DNA of 64,000 nucleotides, taken from Acidobacteriaceae bacterium (GTDB lineage Bacteria; Acidobacteriota; Terriglobia; Terriglobales; Acidobacteriaceae). The stretch spans positions 182,882 through 246,881 of the forward strand of contig PLDC01000025.1 of NCBI GenBank assembly GCA_003134995.1, given 5' to 3'. Below the pieces are notes generated by a model. That model had not been told where the DNA came from. It searched no databases and saw only the letters and a list, made by a program, of their open reading frames with translations. The position numbers and the translations under genes are program-made. Below are positions 25,928 through 35,825 of the stretch, one piece after another. The number at the start of each line of letters is the position of its first letter. The first letter of the stretch is position 1.

Positions 25928-26986
25928 ATGTTAGTCGTCATGAAAGCGCACGCTACCGAAGAGCAGGTGCGTGGCGTCTGCCAAAAAATCGAGAAGCTGG
26001 GCTATCGCGCACATGCCATGCCGGGCGCGCAGCGCACTGCCATCGGCATTACCGGCAACAAGGGCGAAGTGGAGCAGGGCACGCTGGAAGAAATGCCGGG
26101 CGTGCAGGAAGTGATCAAGGTTTCAAAGCCCTACAAACTGGTGAGCCGCGATGTGAAAGAAGACAACACGGTGATTCGCTTTGCTGGGACTGCGGCTACG
26201 ATCGGCGGCCCCGGACTGGCGATTGTTGCAGGACCGTGCGCCATCGAGAGCCGCGAGCAGGCTTTTGCCGTGGCGGAGCGCGTCCACCGCGCCGGAGCGC
26301 AGTTTTTTCGCGGCGGCGCTTACAAGCCGCGGACGTCTCCGTATTCTTTTCAGGGGCTCGGCGAAGAAGGGCTGCGCATCATGGCGGAGATTCGCCAGCA
26401 GTCTGGCATGAAAATTATTACGGAGGCGATCGACAACGAATCGCTCGATCTGGTGGAAGAGTACGCGGACGTGATCCAGATTGGCGCGCGCAACATGCAG
26501 AATTTTTCGTTGCTGAAGCGCGCGGGACGGGCAAAGAAGCCGGTGCTGCTGAAGCGCGGCATGTCGGCCACGCTGGAAGAATTTCTGATGGCAGCCGAGT
26601 ACATTTTGAGCGAAGGCAATTACAACGTAGCGCTGTGCGAGCGCGGCGTGCGCACGTTTGCCGACCATACGCGCAACACACTCGATCTCAGCCTGGTGCC
26701 GGCGGTGCAGCGGCTGAGCCATTTGCCGATTCTTGTCGATCCTAGCCATGGCACGGGTAAGCGCAATAAGGTCACTCCACTGTCGCGTGCGGCAGTGGCT
26801 GTGGGTGCCGACGGATTAATGGTTGAAGTGCACAACAAGCCCGATGAGGCGATGTCCGATGGTCCGCAGTCGCTGTTTCCCGATCAGTTCGATGAGCTGA
26901 TGAAACAGGTGCGGCAGATCGCGGCGGTCGTGGGCAGGACTGTGCCCGAGATTGGGGTCAGAGAGACGGTGGAGATTGGCAAGTGA
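25928..26986 (+). CDS. aroF: 3-deoxy-7-phosphoheptulonate (DAHP) synthase, class I-beta
   Basis: First committed step of aromatic amino acid synthesis, condensing phosphoenolpyruvate with erythrose 4-phosphate. 352 residues from the ATG at 25928, preceded by an AGGGG-like site. Residues 1-70 form the ferredoxin-like regulatory domain ([20 protein letters not shown]) found in the AroF/AroG type of Thermotoga and relatives, which mediates tyrosine or phenylalanine feedback. The catalytic barrel follows with [30 protein letters not shown] and DPSHGTG. An upstream start at 25685 would run across the divergent promoter region and is rejected. Confidence 0.95.
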   Translation: MLVVMKAHATEEQVRGVCQKIEKLGYRAHAMPGAQRTAIGITGNKGEVEQGTLEEMPGVQEVIKVSKPYKLVSRDVKEDNTVIRFAGTAATIGGPGLAIVAGPCAIESREQAFAVAERVHRAGAQFFRGGAYKPRTSPYSFQGLGEEGLRIMAEIRQQSGMKIITEAIDNESLDLVEEYADVIQIGARNMQNFSLLKRAGRAKKPVLLKRGMSATLEEFLMAAEYILSEGNYNVALCERGVRTFADHTRNTLDLSLVPAVQRLSHLPILVDPSHGTGKRNKVTPLSRAAVAVGADGLMVEVHNKPDEAMSDGPQSLFPDQFDELMKQVRQIAAVVGRTVPEIGVRETVEIGK

Positions 26987-27145
26987 GCGCGAAGAATCCT
27001 GAGGCCGCTCGTTTGAAACGTGGTGGTCGGGGCAATTACAGGACGTCGTGCAAAGAACTGTAAAGCCTGTGGCCTTTTTGTCGGATCTGGTCCAAGCTAA
27101 GGCTTTCGGGCACTCGACCTGATATTCGTTGGAGATTTTTGACTT

Positions 27146-28552
27146 ATGTTTCGGCATACCCGTTTAGTTTTCAATCCGAGCACAATCGTTTTGGCGGCGG
27201 CGCTACTAGCGCATCCCTGCGGACTGCTTGCCCAGCGCGGCGGTGGCGGCGGCCACGTTGGCGGCGGTACTGCGGGCGGGGGTGGATTGAGCAGCGTCGG
27301 CAAAGCGACCGGCGTGGATGATAAAGATGATTTGAAAGATTTTCACGCAGTCATGGCCGTGCAAGCCACCAGCGAGCAGGTCGCCGGGTACGCTGCGATG
27401 ATGAAGAGCACCGAAGTCGCGAGCGCGGAGTTGAAAACGTTTCTGCTGCAACTCGCCAAGGAGAACGGCGCCGCCGAACTTGCCGGTCGGACTGCAACGG
27501 TTGAGCAGGCAATCGAAAAAGCGCGAACCGAAAATAAAAAGTTCCTCGATGGGTTCTCTGAGTCGCAGAAATCCGGCCTGAAAGAAATCAGCAAGAGGCT
27601 AATCAAAGCGGACTCCGACCTGGCGCAACAAGCGAAGGTACTCGATCTTGAGGCCGGAAATTCGAAGATAATCGGCCAGCCAATCACTGCATCGGTGCAA
27701 ACCCTCGATCGCGCACTTACCAGCTTCCAGACCCAGCAGATCGGTCTGGGAGAGGAAATGAGCATTGGAAATGGCAAGAGTGGCGCGGATTCCGCGTTCA
27801 ACCTTGCTCAGGTGAAGCGCTCGATCACTGTTGCCAGTCAGCCGATCGCAATTACGACGTCAGAAGTGATTTCCAATAGCGTGGCCTCTGGCGGCCAAAA
27901 CACATTCAAACTTCAGTTCACTGCGGATTTGTCGGACTTGCAGCAAAACATTACAGACGTTCTGCATTCGGAACTGGACAAAAGTGATCGCTGTGGAGAG
28001 CGGATTGCCGTCCAGGGCGCGACCCTTACGCCATCGGAGCCCGCCAGTGTGGTGCTTGTTCAACTTCACTTTGAGCGCTGGACTTGCATGGGCAGGGAAG
28101 CAAACGAAATGGTGGAAGGCAACGGCACGTTCGCGGTGAAGCTGACGCTATCGGTCGGAGACGACGGCGCGGTGCGGCTTACGCCTGAGATTGCGCGCGT
28201 CGATGCGCAGGGATTGATTGGAGACCTACTGCGGTCGGGCTCTCCGGGAGAGATGTTGCGTGACAAGATTAGTGAATCAATTTTTTCCGCCATCCGCCAG
28301 GGTAGTGACTTTAACGCAACGCTTCCCCCCGCTGCGCGGAGCAACGCCACAATCCACGACGCGCGGTTCCAGGGTAGCAGCTCGGGAAAGCTGTGGGTTG
28401 TGCTCGGTGGAGAGATTCGAGTTTCCAACGAGCAGGTAACGTTGCTGACCAGCGAATTGAAAGCTGGCGAATTGAACGCCGGCGAACTGAAGGCCCCGGA
28501 ACTGAAGCGAAGACCCGCACAGGAAACCGTTCAGGAAACCGTGCCCCGCTAG
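27146..28552 (+). CDS. Exported hypothetical protein with glycine-rich N-terminus
   Basis: A 468-residue protein. A signal peptide (to about residue 30) is followed by a short glycine-rich stretch (RGGGGGHVGGGTAGGGG). Residues about 60-185 are mostly helical and charged, probably a coiled-coil region, and the next 240 residues appear beta-rich. The C-terminus has the small repeat LKAGELNAGELKAPELK. No family is recognised. It is followed within 60 bp by a secreted beta-propeller gene on the same strand, so a shared transcript is likely. Confidence 0.7.
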   Translation: MFRHTRLVFNPSTIVLAAALLAHPCGLLAQRGGGGGHVGGGTAGGGGLSSVGKATGVDDKDDLKDFHAVMAVQATSEQVAGYAAMMKSTEVASAELKTFLLQLAKENGAAELAGRTATVEQAIEKARTENKKFLDGFSESQKSGLKEISKRLIKADSDLAQQAKVLDLEAGNSKIIGQPITASVQTLDRALTSFQTQQIGLGEEMSIGNGKSGADSAFNLAQVKRSITVASQPIAITTSEVISNSVASGGQNTFKLQFTADLSDLQQNITDVLHSELDKSDRCGERIAVQGATLTPSEPASVVLVQLHFERWTCMGREANEMVEGNGTFAVKLTLSVGDDGAVRLTPEIARVDAQGLIGDLLRSGSPGEMLRDKISESIFSAIRQGSDFNATLPPAARSNATIHDARFQGSSSGKLWVVLGGEIRVSNEQVTLLTSELKAGELNAGELKAPELKRRPAQETVQETVPR

Positions 28553-28612
28553 CTGCCGCGGCGAGAACCTCTCTCTGGTAGTCTTGTTTCTTTCAGGGAA
28601 GCAGCCTTCATC

Positions 28613-29791
28613 TTGCGAAAACTCCTTCTGATCCTCACGGTTCTGGTTCCGCTGCTGGGCGGGGCAGGATGGTGGTATTTCCGTGAGCAGGCGCTGCCCG
28701 ATTACGGACCGGCTTACCGCGAATATGCCTACGTGACCAACGGCAAGAGCAACACCGTCAGCGTGATCGATCTGCGCACGTTCGAGCCGGCAAAGACCAT
28801 CGCGGTTGGCATGGAACCGACCGGCGTTGCGGCGAATAGCAAGAAAAACGAAATCTACGTGGTCAACACGGGGTCGAACAACGTCAGCGTGATTGACGCG
28901 GAGAAAAATGCCGTGGTGGCCACGATCGGAGTCCATGGCAAGCCGTACTTCATCGACGTGTCGGAAGATGGAAAGCGCGCGTATGTGGCGAACTCCGCAT
29001 CGGCCAATGTGTCGGTGATCGACCTGGAAAGGCGCGTGCTCATCGGCAATGTGCGCGTAGGCGCCGCGCCTGGGCTGGCGCGGGCTTCCCCCGATAGCGC
29101 GACTGTGGTGGTCTCAAACCGCGGTGACAACAGCGTTACGTTGATCGACGCGAAGCTATTGCGGGTGCGGGCAACTTTACCGGTCTGCCAGCAACCGGAA
29201 GACATTACCATCCTGCCGGATTCGAGCAAGGCGTTTGTGGCGTGCTCGGGCTCGTCGCAGGTGGCATCGATCGCGCTGAAAAACAGCGACGCGACCAGTG
29301 ACCGGGTGCTGGCATTGCTCGATGTCGGCAAGACGCCCGTGAGCCTGGCTCTCAAGCCGGATGGCGGCGAACTCATCGCGTGCGATTTCGATTCGGGCAG
29401 CATTTCGATTATAGAAACAGGGAATGATGAGGTCGGCAGCAGCGCATTGATCGGGCAGAATCCGACGCATGCAGTGATCGCGCTCGACAACTCGCGGTTA
29501 TACGCCAGCAACTTCGGCTCCAATAGCGTCGCCGTCTATGACATCGATCTGGGCCGAAGAATCGCGACCGTGGCCGTAGGCAGCCGTCCGGATGGCTTGG
29601 CATTATCGCAAGATCAGAAATATCTTCTGGTGCTCGACACGCAAGCGGGCGATGTTACGGTGATTCAAAAGCGCACGCCGCGAAAGCTGGAGCCGACGGA
29701 ATATTCGCTTCTAACAATGATTCCCGTGGGCTTGCAGCCGAATGGGATCGTGGTGAAGGCGTTTATGATGAGTGCGGCAGCGAAGAAGTAA
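28613..29791 (+). CDS. YVTN-family beta-propeller protein
   Basis: A 392-residue protein anchored by one N-terminal membrane segment (LLLILTVLVPLLGGAGWWYF). The body is a seven-bladed propeller of YVTN-type repeats, visible as repeated units such as YVTNGKSNTVSVIDLRTFEP, YVVNTGSNNVSVIDAE and YVANSASANVSVIDLE. Such proteins bind partners or ligands at the periplasmic or cell surface; no enzymatic residues are evident. The start is a TTG. It may be cotranscribed with the exported hypothetical gene before it. Confidence 0.88.
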   Translation: MRKLLLILTVLVPLLGGAGWWYFREQALPDYGPAYREYAYVTNGKSNTVSVIDLRTFEPAKTIAVGMEPTGVAANSKKNEIYVVNTGSNNVSVIDAEKNAVVATIGVHGKPYFIDVSEDGKRAYVANSASANVSVIDLERRVLIGNVRVGAAPGLARASPDSATVVVSNRGDNSVTLIDAKLLRVRATLPVCQQPEDITILPDSSKAFVACSGSSQVASIALKNSDATSDRVLALLDVGKTPVSLALKPDGGELIACDFDSGSISIIETGNDEVGSSALIGQNPTHAVIALDNSRLYASNFGSNSVAVYDIDLGRRIATVAVGSRPDGLALSQDQKYLLVLDTQAGDVTVIQKRTPRKLEPTEYSLLTMIPVGLQPNGIVVKAFMMSAAAKK

Positions 29792-29837
29792 CGCAGCCAG
29801 ACCTTTGCGGAAGAAGATAACGTGGAGTCTTAAAATC

Positions 29838-30200
29838 ATGTCACTGCTCCGGGTCGCAGATTCGTTTTACGTTGGAGTCAATGTCGTCGCCGCCGCATCC
29901 GCGTGGTACATCGAAAAGTTCGGTTTGAAAGAGATCACAGTTGAGTTGGACGAAGGAGAGGGTTGCATCGCGCTGGCTTTTCCGAGAGAACTTCCTACCC
30001 CGATTGTCCTTGGCCCTTCGCGCACAGCAACCGATGGAACCACTCCCATGCTCTATGCCGGCAACATCAACAAGGCCCGGGAGCGGTTAAGTTCCCGGGG
30101 CGTAAGCGTCGGAGCGGTGCAGGAAGACCGGCAGGGAACTCACTACTTCGAAATGCGCGACCTGGAAGGCAATGTGATTGAGATTTCGGAGGAACCTTAG
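29838..30200 (+). CDS. VOC (glyoxalase/bleomycin-resistance) family protein
   Basis: A 120-residue single VOC-fold protein. The C-terminal segment HYFEMRDLEGNVIEISEEP is characteristic, with Glu near the end as a metal ligand. The N-terminal half is SFYVGVNVVAAASAWYIEKFGLKE. A full metal-binding set is not obvious: the first strand lacks the usual histidine. The substrate is unknown. I start it at the ATG at 29838, because the longer reading from 29772 overlaps the previous gene with an arginine-rich tail. It may follow the propeller gene on one transcript. Confidence 0.8.
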   Translation: MSLLRVADSFYVGVNVVAAASAWYIEKFGLKEITVELDEGEGCIALAFPRELPTPIVLGPSRTATDGTTPMLYAGNINKARERLSSRGVSVGAVQEDRQGTHYFEMRDLEGNVIEISEEP

Positions 30201-30257
30201 GCCCTAAGCCCACAGTCTTCGAGCCCGTCACCTCGTGCGGAATCCGTCAGCCAGCGA

Positions 30258-32609
30258 CTACGTTGGAATTTTCAAAATCAGATACGCGCCCACCATAGCG
30301 AAGATCAGGTCCGGCGACCACGCAGCTAGCGCCGGCGGCAACTGGCTGATGTCGCCCATCGCTTCGAACAAGCGCGATACCACGGTGTAGATCACAGCGA
30401 TTCCCACCGCGACTGCGACTCCCGTGATCGCTCCCTTCTTAGAGGCCGACAGAGAAAATGGAACGGCGAGCACCGCCATGATCAGCGTGATCAACGGGTA
30501 GGAGAGCTTTTTGTTTAGCTGCACGCGGAGCTTCACCACGTCGAACCCGCTCTGCTGCAGGTCACCGATGTAGCGGCGGAGTTCTTCGTAGTTCATCTCG
30601 GAATACTGCTTCACTTCTTTCTTGAAATAGGACGGCTCTTCGCTGATCTGCGGGAAGGTGGAAACGTCGAAGGTGTGGAAGCCCGCGATGGCCGCTCCGC
30701 GCAGGGTGCGCTGCCAGCCTTGTTCATAAATCCATCGGCCCAGTTCTCGGCCCCAGTGGGCGCGGTCGGCATGGATGCGCTCGGTAATCGCAAAGCTGGC
30801 GGGATCGAGTTGAAAGACTGTCAGGTTGGCGAACTGATCGCGGTCGGCGTCGAAGAACTGGTAATAGTAAATGTCATTGTTCTGGCCGAAAATCCAGCGG
30901 CGATCGGGACGAAGGTAAGTCTGCGGCGGCTTGCCCTTGATCTGATTGTGCAGCGCTTCCTGCCGCTTGTTGGTGTGCGGCAGGTAGAACTGATCGGCAA
31001 AGAACAGGCCCGCCGCCAGCACCCCGGCTGCAACCATCACAGGCATGACGATGCGGTAGATGCTGGTCCCGGTGGCTTTGATCGCCGTGATCTCGTTCGA
31101 GCGGTTCATCAATCCGAATGTGATCAGCACTGCCAGCAGCATGATCAGCGGCGCAACACTGTACAGCAGGTAAGGCGACGCGTTCAGCAGATACTCGACG
31201 ACCACAATCGCCGGCGTCTGGTTGTGCAGAATGTCGCCCAGTAACTCGAACAGAGTGAACACCTGCATCAGGACGAGGAACGCCAAGACGATCATTCCGA
31301 GGTAGAGGAAAAAGTCGCGCAGAACGTAGTCATCGAGCAGCGTCGGGAAGTTGGCGCTGAAGACTTTGTGCCGCGTGGAGGCGCGTTCGAACGCGTTGGC
31401 AGGGTCGCGCCGCTTGCGCCTGCGCTCGATTGCGGGAGCACTCACATTCGCCGAAAGAGTCGTTGCTGACTTGTCGCGCTTCCAAACCAGACGGATCGCC
31501 GACAGCGACAATGGCCGCCGCTCAGCTTGCCACAACAAAAATAACGCGGTGGCAAAGAAGACGAGGTTCGCCAGCCACGCTCCGAGAACCGGGCTGACCC
31601 TGCCCTGCTTGGCCAGCGACACTCCGATTAGAGAAATGAAGTAGTAAATAAAGACGAGCGCAATCGTGAGCACGAACCCGCCCGACTTGCCGCTCTTCTT
31701 CGATGAGAGGCCCAAAGGGATTCCGACCATGGCCAGCACCACGCACGCAGTGGGCAAGGCGAAACGATTGTGAAATTCGATGAGGTAAAGGCGGGCCGTG
31801 GCCGGATCCGCATTGTTGGCGCGCTCGCGCAGCGCACGGGTTCCGATCGCTCGGTATGGAACTTGCTCGTCCGCCTTGTTCTCTGATGACGCCAGTTCGA
31901 TTGGGATATCAGTCTGAAGGAACGTGGAAATCTGGTAGTGGTCGGCTTGCGCCGGATCGGTCTCGTGCGTGGAACCGTCGGTTAAGTGCAGGTGCAGTCG
32001 ATCCTGGCCTTCGGGAACGAGGATTCCTTCCTTGGCCAATGTGATGGACGGATTGGATGGATCAGAGATGTCGGCGAGAAAAACATCGTTCCAGACTGCG
32101 CCACCTTGCGCGCTGTGCACATCCTGCACGTAGAGGACGAGCTTGGGGAAGCCTTCGTAGAAAACGCGGGGCTGCACTTCGTAAGAGACTTGCGAACCTT
32201 TGAGTTGGTCTTCAAGGCGACCGAGCGAGGCGAGTGACCAGGGCGCGAGGTAGAGGCCGTTGAGAAGCGCGAGCCCCCATGCGGCGGTGACAAAGATCGC
32301 GAGCACGCGACCGAAGCTCCACACGCCCATGCCGCTGGCGCGCATGGCGGTGATTTCGCTGTCGGCGGCGAGCCGGCTCAGTCCAATGAGAATGCCCACC
32401 AGCACGCTCATCGGGATCGTGTACGTCAGGGCGAAGGGTACGGTGTAGAAAAAGATTTGCGCGACGCTCGGTAAGGGCGCGCTGGCGCGGACAACTAGTT
32501 CCAGGATGCGGCCTAGATCGCGGGTGAAGAGAACAAAGGTGAAGATCGCCGCGCCGATGAGGGCGTGCGAGGTGACTTCACGAAGGATGTAGCGGGTGAG
32601 AATCCGCAT
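30258..32609 (-). CDS. Fused LptF-LptG lipopolysaccharide export permease
   Basis: A 783-residue protein containing two complete YjgP/YjgQ-type permease units in one chain. The first spans about residues 1-370 (RILTRYILREVTSHALIG and the VLVGILIGLSRLAADSEITAMRASG block). The second spans about 425-783 (LLDDYVLRDFFLYLGM and VLITFGLMNRSNEITAIKATG). Each has the six-helix, periplasmic beta-jellyroll layout of LptF or LptG, the membrane part of the LptB2FG transporter that extracts LPS to the outer membrane. In most proteobacteria these are separate genes; here they are joined by a basic linker of about 50 residues. No lptB, lptA or lptC gene is adjacent. Confidence 0.88.
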   Translation of the reverse strand: MRILTRYILREVTSHALIGAAIFTFVLFTRDLGRILELVVRASAPLPSVAQIFFYTVPFALTYTIPMSVLVGILIGLSRLAADSEITAMRASGMGVWSFGRVLAIFVTAAWGLALLNGLYLAPWSLASLGRLEDQLKGSQVSYEVQPRVFYEGFPKLVLYVQDVHSAQGGAVWNDVFLADISDPSNPSITLAKEGILVPEGQDRLHLHLTDGSTHETDPAQADHYQISTFLQTDIPIELASSENKADEQVPYRAIGTRALRERANNADPATARLYLIEFHNRFALPTACVVLAMVGIPLGLSSKKSGKSGGFVLTIALVFIYYFISLIGVSLAKQGRVSPVLGAWLANLVFFATALFLLWQAERRPLSLSAIRLVWKRDKSATTLSANVSAPAIERRRKRRDPANAFERASTRHKVFSANFPTLLDDYVLRDFFLYLGMIVLAFLVLMQVFTLFELLGDILHNQTPAIVVVEYLLNASPYLLYSVAPLIMLLAVLITFGLMNRSNEITAIKATGTSIYRIVMPVMVAAGVLAAGLFFADQFYLPHTNKRQEALHNQIKGKPPQTYLRPDRRWIFGQNNDIYYYQFFDADRDQFANLTVFQLDPASFAITERIHADRAHWGRELGRWIYEQGWQRTLRGAAIAGFHTFDVSTFPQISEEPSYFKKEVKQYSEMNYEELRRYIGDLQQSGFDVVKLRVQLNKKLSYPLITLIMAVLAVPFSLSASKKGAITGVAVAVGIAVIYTVVSRLFEAMGDISQLPPALAAWSPDLIFAMVGAYLILKIPT

Positions 32610-32722
32610 GATGGTGCTAGAGGGCAGGATAGCACTAAAAGCAGTTACCAGCTTCCAGTCGCCAGCCGCCAGCCGCCAGTCTTGTGACTCAGGGCGTGAA
32701 AATTATTGACGCCCGGCGCCAA

Positions 32723-34645
32723 CTATCCCGCTTTCAGAAACAACGCGCCCAGCGGCGGCAGGGTTAGCTTAAGCGAGTATGGTCGTCCATGCGCGGGTTC
32801 TTCTTCGGCGTGAACTCCGCCGAGGTTGCCTACGCCGGTGCCACCGTATTCGCGTGCGTCGCTGTTGAGGAGTTCGCGCCAATAGCCTCCTGCGGGAACG
32901 CCTATGCGATAGCCAACTCGCGGGATCGGCGTGAAGTTGCAAACGATCAGAACCGTGTCTGCTGGAGATTCACTCTTGCGCAGCAACGAAATCGTGCTGG
33001 TCAGGTTGTCGTTGCAATCGACCCACTCGAAGCCCGCGGCGTTGTTGTCGAGCAAATGCAGCGCGGGCTCGCTCCGATAGACGCGGTTCAACTCTCCAAC
33101 CCAATTCTGCATGCCGCTGTGAACTGGATACTGGAGCACGTCCCACTCGAGGCTGCTGTCGTGGCCCCACTCGCGAACCTGCCCAAACTCGTCGCCCATG
33201 AACATTAATTTCTTTCCGGGCTGCGCATACATGTATGCGAACAAGAGCCGCAGGTTGGCGAAGCGCTGCCATTCGTCTCCGGGCATCTTGCCGATCAATG
33301 AGCCTTTGCCGTGAACGACCTCATCATGCGAGAGCGGCAGCACGAAATTTTCCTGGAACGAATACAGCATGCGGAAGGTCAGCTTGCTGTGATGATATTT
33401 GCGGTGAATGGGATCTTGCCTGAAATACTCAAGCGTGTCGTGCATCCATCCCATATCCCACTTCATGCCGAAGCCCAGGCCGCCGAGATATACCGGCTTT
33501 GAAACCATTGGCCATGATGTGGATTCTTCCGCCGTGGTCTGGATGTCAGGATGTTCTTTATAGGCTTCCTGATTGAAGCGCCGGAGGAAGTCGATAGCTT
33601 CGAGGTTTTCGCGTCCGCCGAATTTGTTCGGGATCCACTCGCCCTCTTTGCGAGAGTAATCGAGATAGAGCATGGAAGCGACTGCATCCACGCGCAGGCC
33701 GTCGATGTGATATTTGTCGAGCCAGAACATGGCGCTCGACATCAGAAAGCTGCGAACCTCGCTGCGTCCGTAGTTAAAGATGTGCGTCTTCCAATCGGGA
33801 TGAAAACCCTGGCGCGAATCCGCATGCTCGTACAAATGCGTTCCGTCAAAATAGGCCAAGCCGTGGGCGTCGGAAGGGAAGTGCGACGGCACCCAGTCGA
33901 GGATTACGGCGATGCCGTGCTGGTGCAGGTAGTCGACCAGATACATGAAATCCTGCGGCGTGCCGTAGCGCGACGTGGGCGCGAAGTAGCCGGTGGTCTG
34001 GTATCCCCAAGAGCCGTAGAAGGGATGCTCCATCACCGGAAGAAATTCTACGTGAGTGTAGCCCATGCGTTGCACGTACTCGGCGAGACGCGGCGCAGTC
34101 TCGCGATAGGTCAGCGGACGATTGTGATCCTCGGGAACGCCCATCCATGAGCCGAGATGAACTTCGTAGATGGAGTGGGGCGCGCGCAGAGAATTGCGAG
34201 CGCCGCGCTTCTCCATCCAGTCGCGGTCATTCCATTGGTAGTCGAGATCCCATACAACGGATGCGGTGCGCGGAGGTTTCTCGTGCAGAAGGCCGAGTGG
34301 GTCGGCCTTGTCGACGTGATAGCCGTGAGTACGCGATTCGATGTGGAATTTGTAAAGCGCGCCTTTGGTCACTCCTGGGACGAAGCCCTCCCAGATGCCG
34401 GAGTTTCCGCGGGGAACGAGCAGATTGGTGCGCGCACCCCAGAAGTTGAAACTGCCAATCACCGAAATCAATCGGGCGTTCGGCGCCCACACGCTGAAGG
34501 CCGCCCCCTGTTGGCCGTCGCGCGAGACCAGATGCGCACCCATGGTTTCGTACATGCGATAGTTGCTGCCTTCGTTGAACAGGTAGAGATCCTGATCGGA
34601 GAGCAGGGTAATGCGGTCGGAGGCTGGGATGGGGGTGTCGGGCAT
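32723..34645 (-). CDS. glgB: 1,4-alpha-glucan branching enzyme (GH13)
   Basis: Forms the alpha-1,6 branches of glycogen. 640 residues, typical for GlgB. An N-terminal CBM48-like domain (about 30-130, [20 protein letters not shown]) precedes the catalytic barrel. The nucleophile region is [13 protein letters not shown], the general acid region is TAEESTSWP, and the third acidic residue lies in [14 protein letters not shown]-terminal beta domain closes the protein. The accessory island begins just upstream of its start, and a GH57 alpha-glucan enzyme lies beyond the island. Confidence 0.96.
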   Translation of the reverse strand: MPDTPIPASDRITLLSDQDLYLFNEGSNYRMYETMGAHLVSRDGQQGAAFSVWAPNARLISVIGSFNFWGARTNLLVPRGNSGIWEGFVPGVTKGALYKFHIESRTHGYHVDKADPLGLLHEKPPRTASVVWDLDYQWNDRDWMEKRGARNSLRAPHSIYEVHLGSWMGVPEDHNRPLTYRETAPRLAEYVQRMGYTHVEFLPVMEHPFYGSWGYQTTGYFAPTSRYGTPQDFMYLVDYLHQHGIAVILDWVPSHFPSDAHGLAYFDGTHLYEHADSRQGFHPDWKTHIFNYGRSEVRSFLMSSAMFWLDKYHIDGLRVDAVASMLYLDYSRKEGEWIPNKFGGRENLEAIDFLRRFNQEAYKEHPDIQTTAEESTSWPMVSKPVYLGGLGFGMKWDMGWMHDTLEYFRQDPIHRKYHHSKLTFRMLYSFQENFVLPLSHDEVVHGKGSLIGKMPGDEWQRFANLRLLFAYMYAQPGKKLMFMGDEFGQVREWGHDSSLEWDVLQYPVHSGMQNWVGELNRVYRSEPALHLLDNNAAGFEWVDCNDNLTSTISLLRKSESPADTVLIVCNFTPIPRVGYRIGVPAGGYWRELLNSDAREYGGTGVGNLGGVHAEEEPAHGRPYSLKLTLPPLGALFLKAG

Positions 34646-34761
34646 TTCGAGTTCTTAGTGTACCGGAAGAGGAGGATCATGGCACCCAGGGATACCAGCG
34701 ACAAAGAGCGAGGAAGGCGGTGGTCTAAATCTGCGTTGCAATATCCTCGGACTTTTTCGCG

Positions 34762-34926
34762 CCCACTGGGCAACCGCCCTCCCGGAGCGCGTCCAGCAAT
34801 TCCTCCATTGACACGGCGTGTCCAACTTTTTCCAGATAACACTTCGCAGCATCTTTGTATGTCATGCCGGTGAACTCGTCGTCGCATAGTTTCGGCCTCG
34901 CTCCGCTGACCGCGCCGTTCTGGGCC
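34762..34926 (-). pseudogene. Truncated inverted copy of the winged-helix-like gene
   Basis: 165 bases that match 35447-35611 in the opposite orientation without an indel. Translated on the minus strand, the copy differs by about two residues over 54 (LCDDEF for LRDDEF, LREGG for LRDGG). It has neither the start nor the end of the intact gene. An open frame of 104 residues runs through it (34725-35039), but its N-terminus comes from the tRNA-like sequence, so I treat it as a relic. Confidence 0.75.
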
Positions 34927-34965
34927 GGAAGTGCCGAATATGCTATATCCCGGCAGGCCAAGCAA

Positions 34966-35061
34966 GGTGGAAGCAGAGGGACTCGAACCGTAGGGCATGG
35001 GTTTTTGCAGACCCCGCCCGGCACCCGCGCTGCCCCCATCTAACTTGGCCATAGCTTTACC
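34966..35061 (-). tRNA. Degenerate tRNA-Cys-like sequence
   Basis: On the minus strand it reads like a tRNA. There is a D-arm-like GCC...GGC segment, an anticodon loop CTGCAAA (anticodon GCA, cysteine) on a GGGT/ACCC-type stem, and a T-loop GTTCGAGTCC. A 3' acceptor TGCTTCC follows, then ACC. About 14 extra bases lie between the D and anticodon arms, the T stem has mismatches, and the 5' acceptor pairs poorly. It is probably a tRNA pseudogene or an integration remnant rather than a working tRNA. Confidence 0.4.
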
Positions 35062-35198
35062 CCTCCGACTTCACTTCCGCAAACGATTTGTTCGACGCCG
35101 CGCCAGTAGACTAGTATACTATTCCGCGATGGCTTACCGATACTTAATTTACTAGCTGTTACCGATGTCTTGTAACTGACTAAGCCATATATTTTTAA

Positions 35199-35227
35199 TT
35201 GACAACATGCGGTAAATTCGGTAGCAT
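35199..35227 (+). promoter_or_regulatory. Sigma-70-type promoter
   Basis: TTGACA (35199-35204), exactly 17 bases, then TAGCAT (35222-35227), about 38 bp before the start of the gene at 35265. Confidence 0.6.
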
Positions 35228-35264
35228 TTGTATGTCTAAATTGGTAATCTTAACGAGGTCTACT

Positions 35265-35750
35265 ATGGAGGACATCGAAATTCGCAAGCGGATGCGCGAT
35301 GTACTGCTTCAAGAGTACCGTGAGCTCGCGACGAAACTCAAGATCAAAGCTGAGCGAATCGCCGAGCTAGATCAGGAGATCGGGGATTCGACGGATCTAA
35401 CTGGAATCGCCGGAGGGCCCGCGTCCCTTGTCAGTTCGACGGCTGCGGCCCAGAACGGCGCGGTCAGCGGAGCGAGGCCGAAACTACGCGACGACGAGTT
35501 CACCGGCATGACATACAAAGATGCTGCGAAGTGTTATCTGGAAAAAGTTGGACACGCCGTGTCAATGGAGGAATTGCTAGACGCGCTCCGGGACGGCGGA
35601 TGCCCAGTGGGCGGCGTAAGCCCGAAAAAGACACTCTACATCAGTCTAGTCAGAGGGCGGGAGTTCAAACCCGTCCCCGGTAAATCAGGGATGCTGGGGC
35701 TTCGTAGTTTTTATCAGAACCGGGGATCGGACGTAAAGGGCAAAAAGTAG
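35265..35750 (+). CDS. Winged-helix (HARE-HTH-like) protein with coiled-coil N-terminus
   Basis: 161 residues from the ATG at 35265 (GAGG six bases upstream). Residues 1-50 are charged and helical (RKRMRDVLLQEYRELATKLK), probably a coiled coil. The C-terminal part, TYKDAAKCYLEKVGHAVSME followed by ELLDALRDGGCPVG, resembles the HARE-HTH/winged-helix pattern seen in ASXL, RNA polymerase delta and restriction-linked proteins; I offer that by pattern only. The last part of the domain reads REFKPVPGKSGMLGLRSFY. An inverted partial copy lies 520 bp to the left. It belongs to the accessory island. Confidence 0.7.
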   Translation: MEDIEIRKRMRDVLLQEYRELATKLKIKAERIAELDQEIGDSTDLTGIAGGPASLVSSTAAAQNGAVSGARPKLRDDEFTGMTYKDAAKCYLEKVGHAVSMEELLDALRDGGCPVGGVSPKKTLYISLVRGREFKPVPGKSGMLGLRSFYQNRGSDVKGKK

Positions 35751-35825
35751 GCTCAGGCCTTCGGCCAAAGGCGGAAAAGGAGGAGGGGCAGTGGCTGGCC
35801 GTTAAACTGCTCCTCGGCTCAATCT

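Larger units (their letters stand above)
34646..35264. other. Accessory spacer between glgB and the winged-helix gene
   Basis: About 620 bp without an intact gene. It holds the inverted duplicate of the neighbouring gene (34762-34926), a degenerate tRNA-Cys-like sequence (34966-35061), a TAGTATACTA palindrome (35112-35121), two TTACCGAT direct repeats near 35135 and 35159, and a promoter just upstream of the next gene. From about 35090 the stretch looks AT-richer than the flanking genes by eye. Confidence 0.6.

Noticed and set aside
34725-35039. 104-residue frame on the minus strand as a complete gene
   Set aside because: Its N-terminal third is the tRNA-like sequence and its middle is the inverted partial copy. 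There is no ribosome-binding site, so it is a relic.
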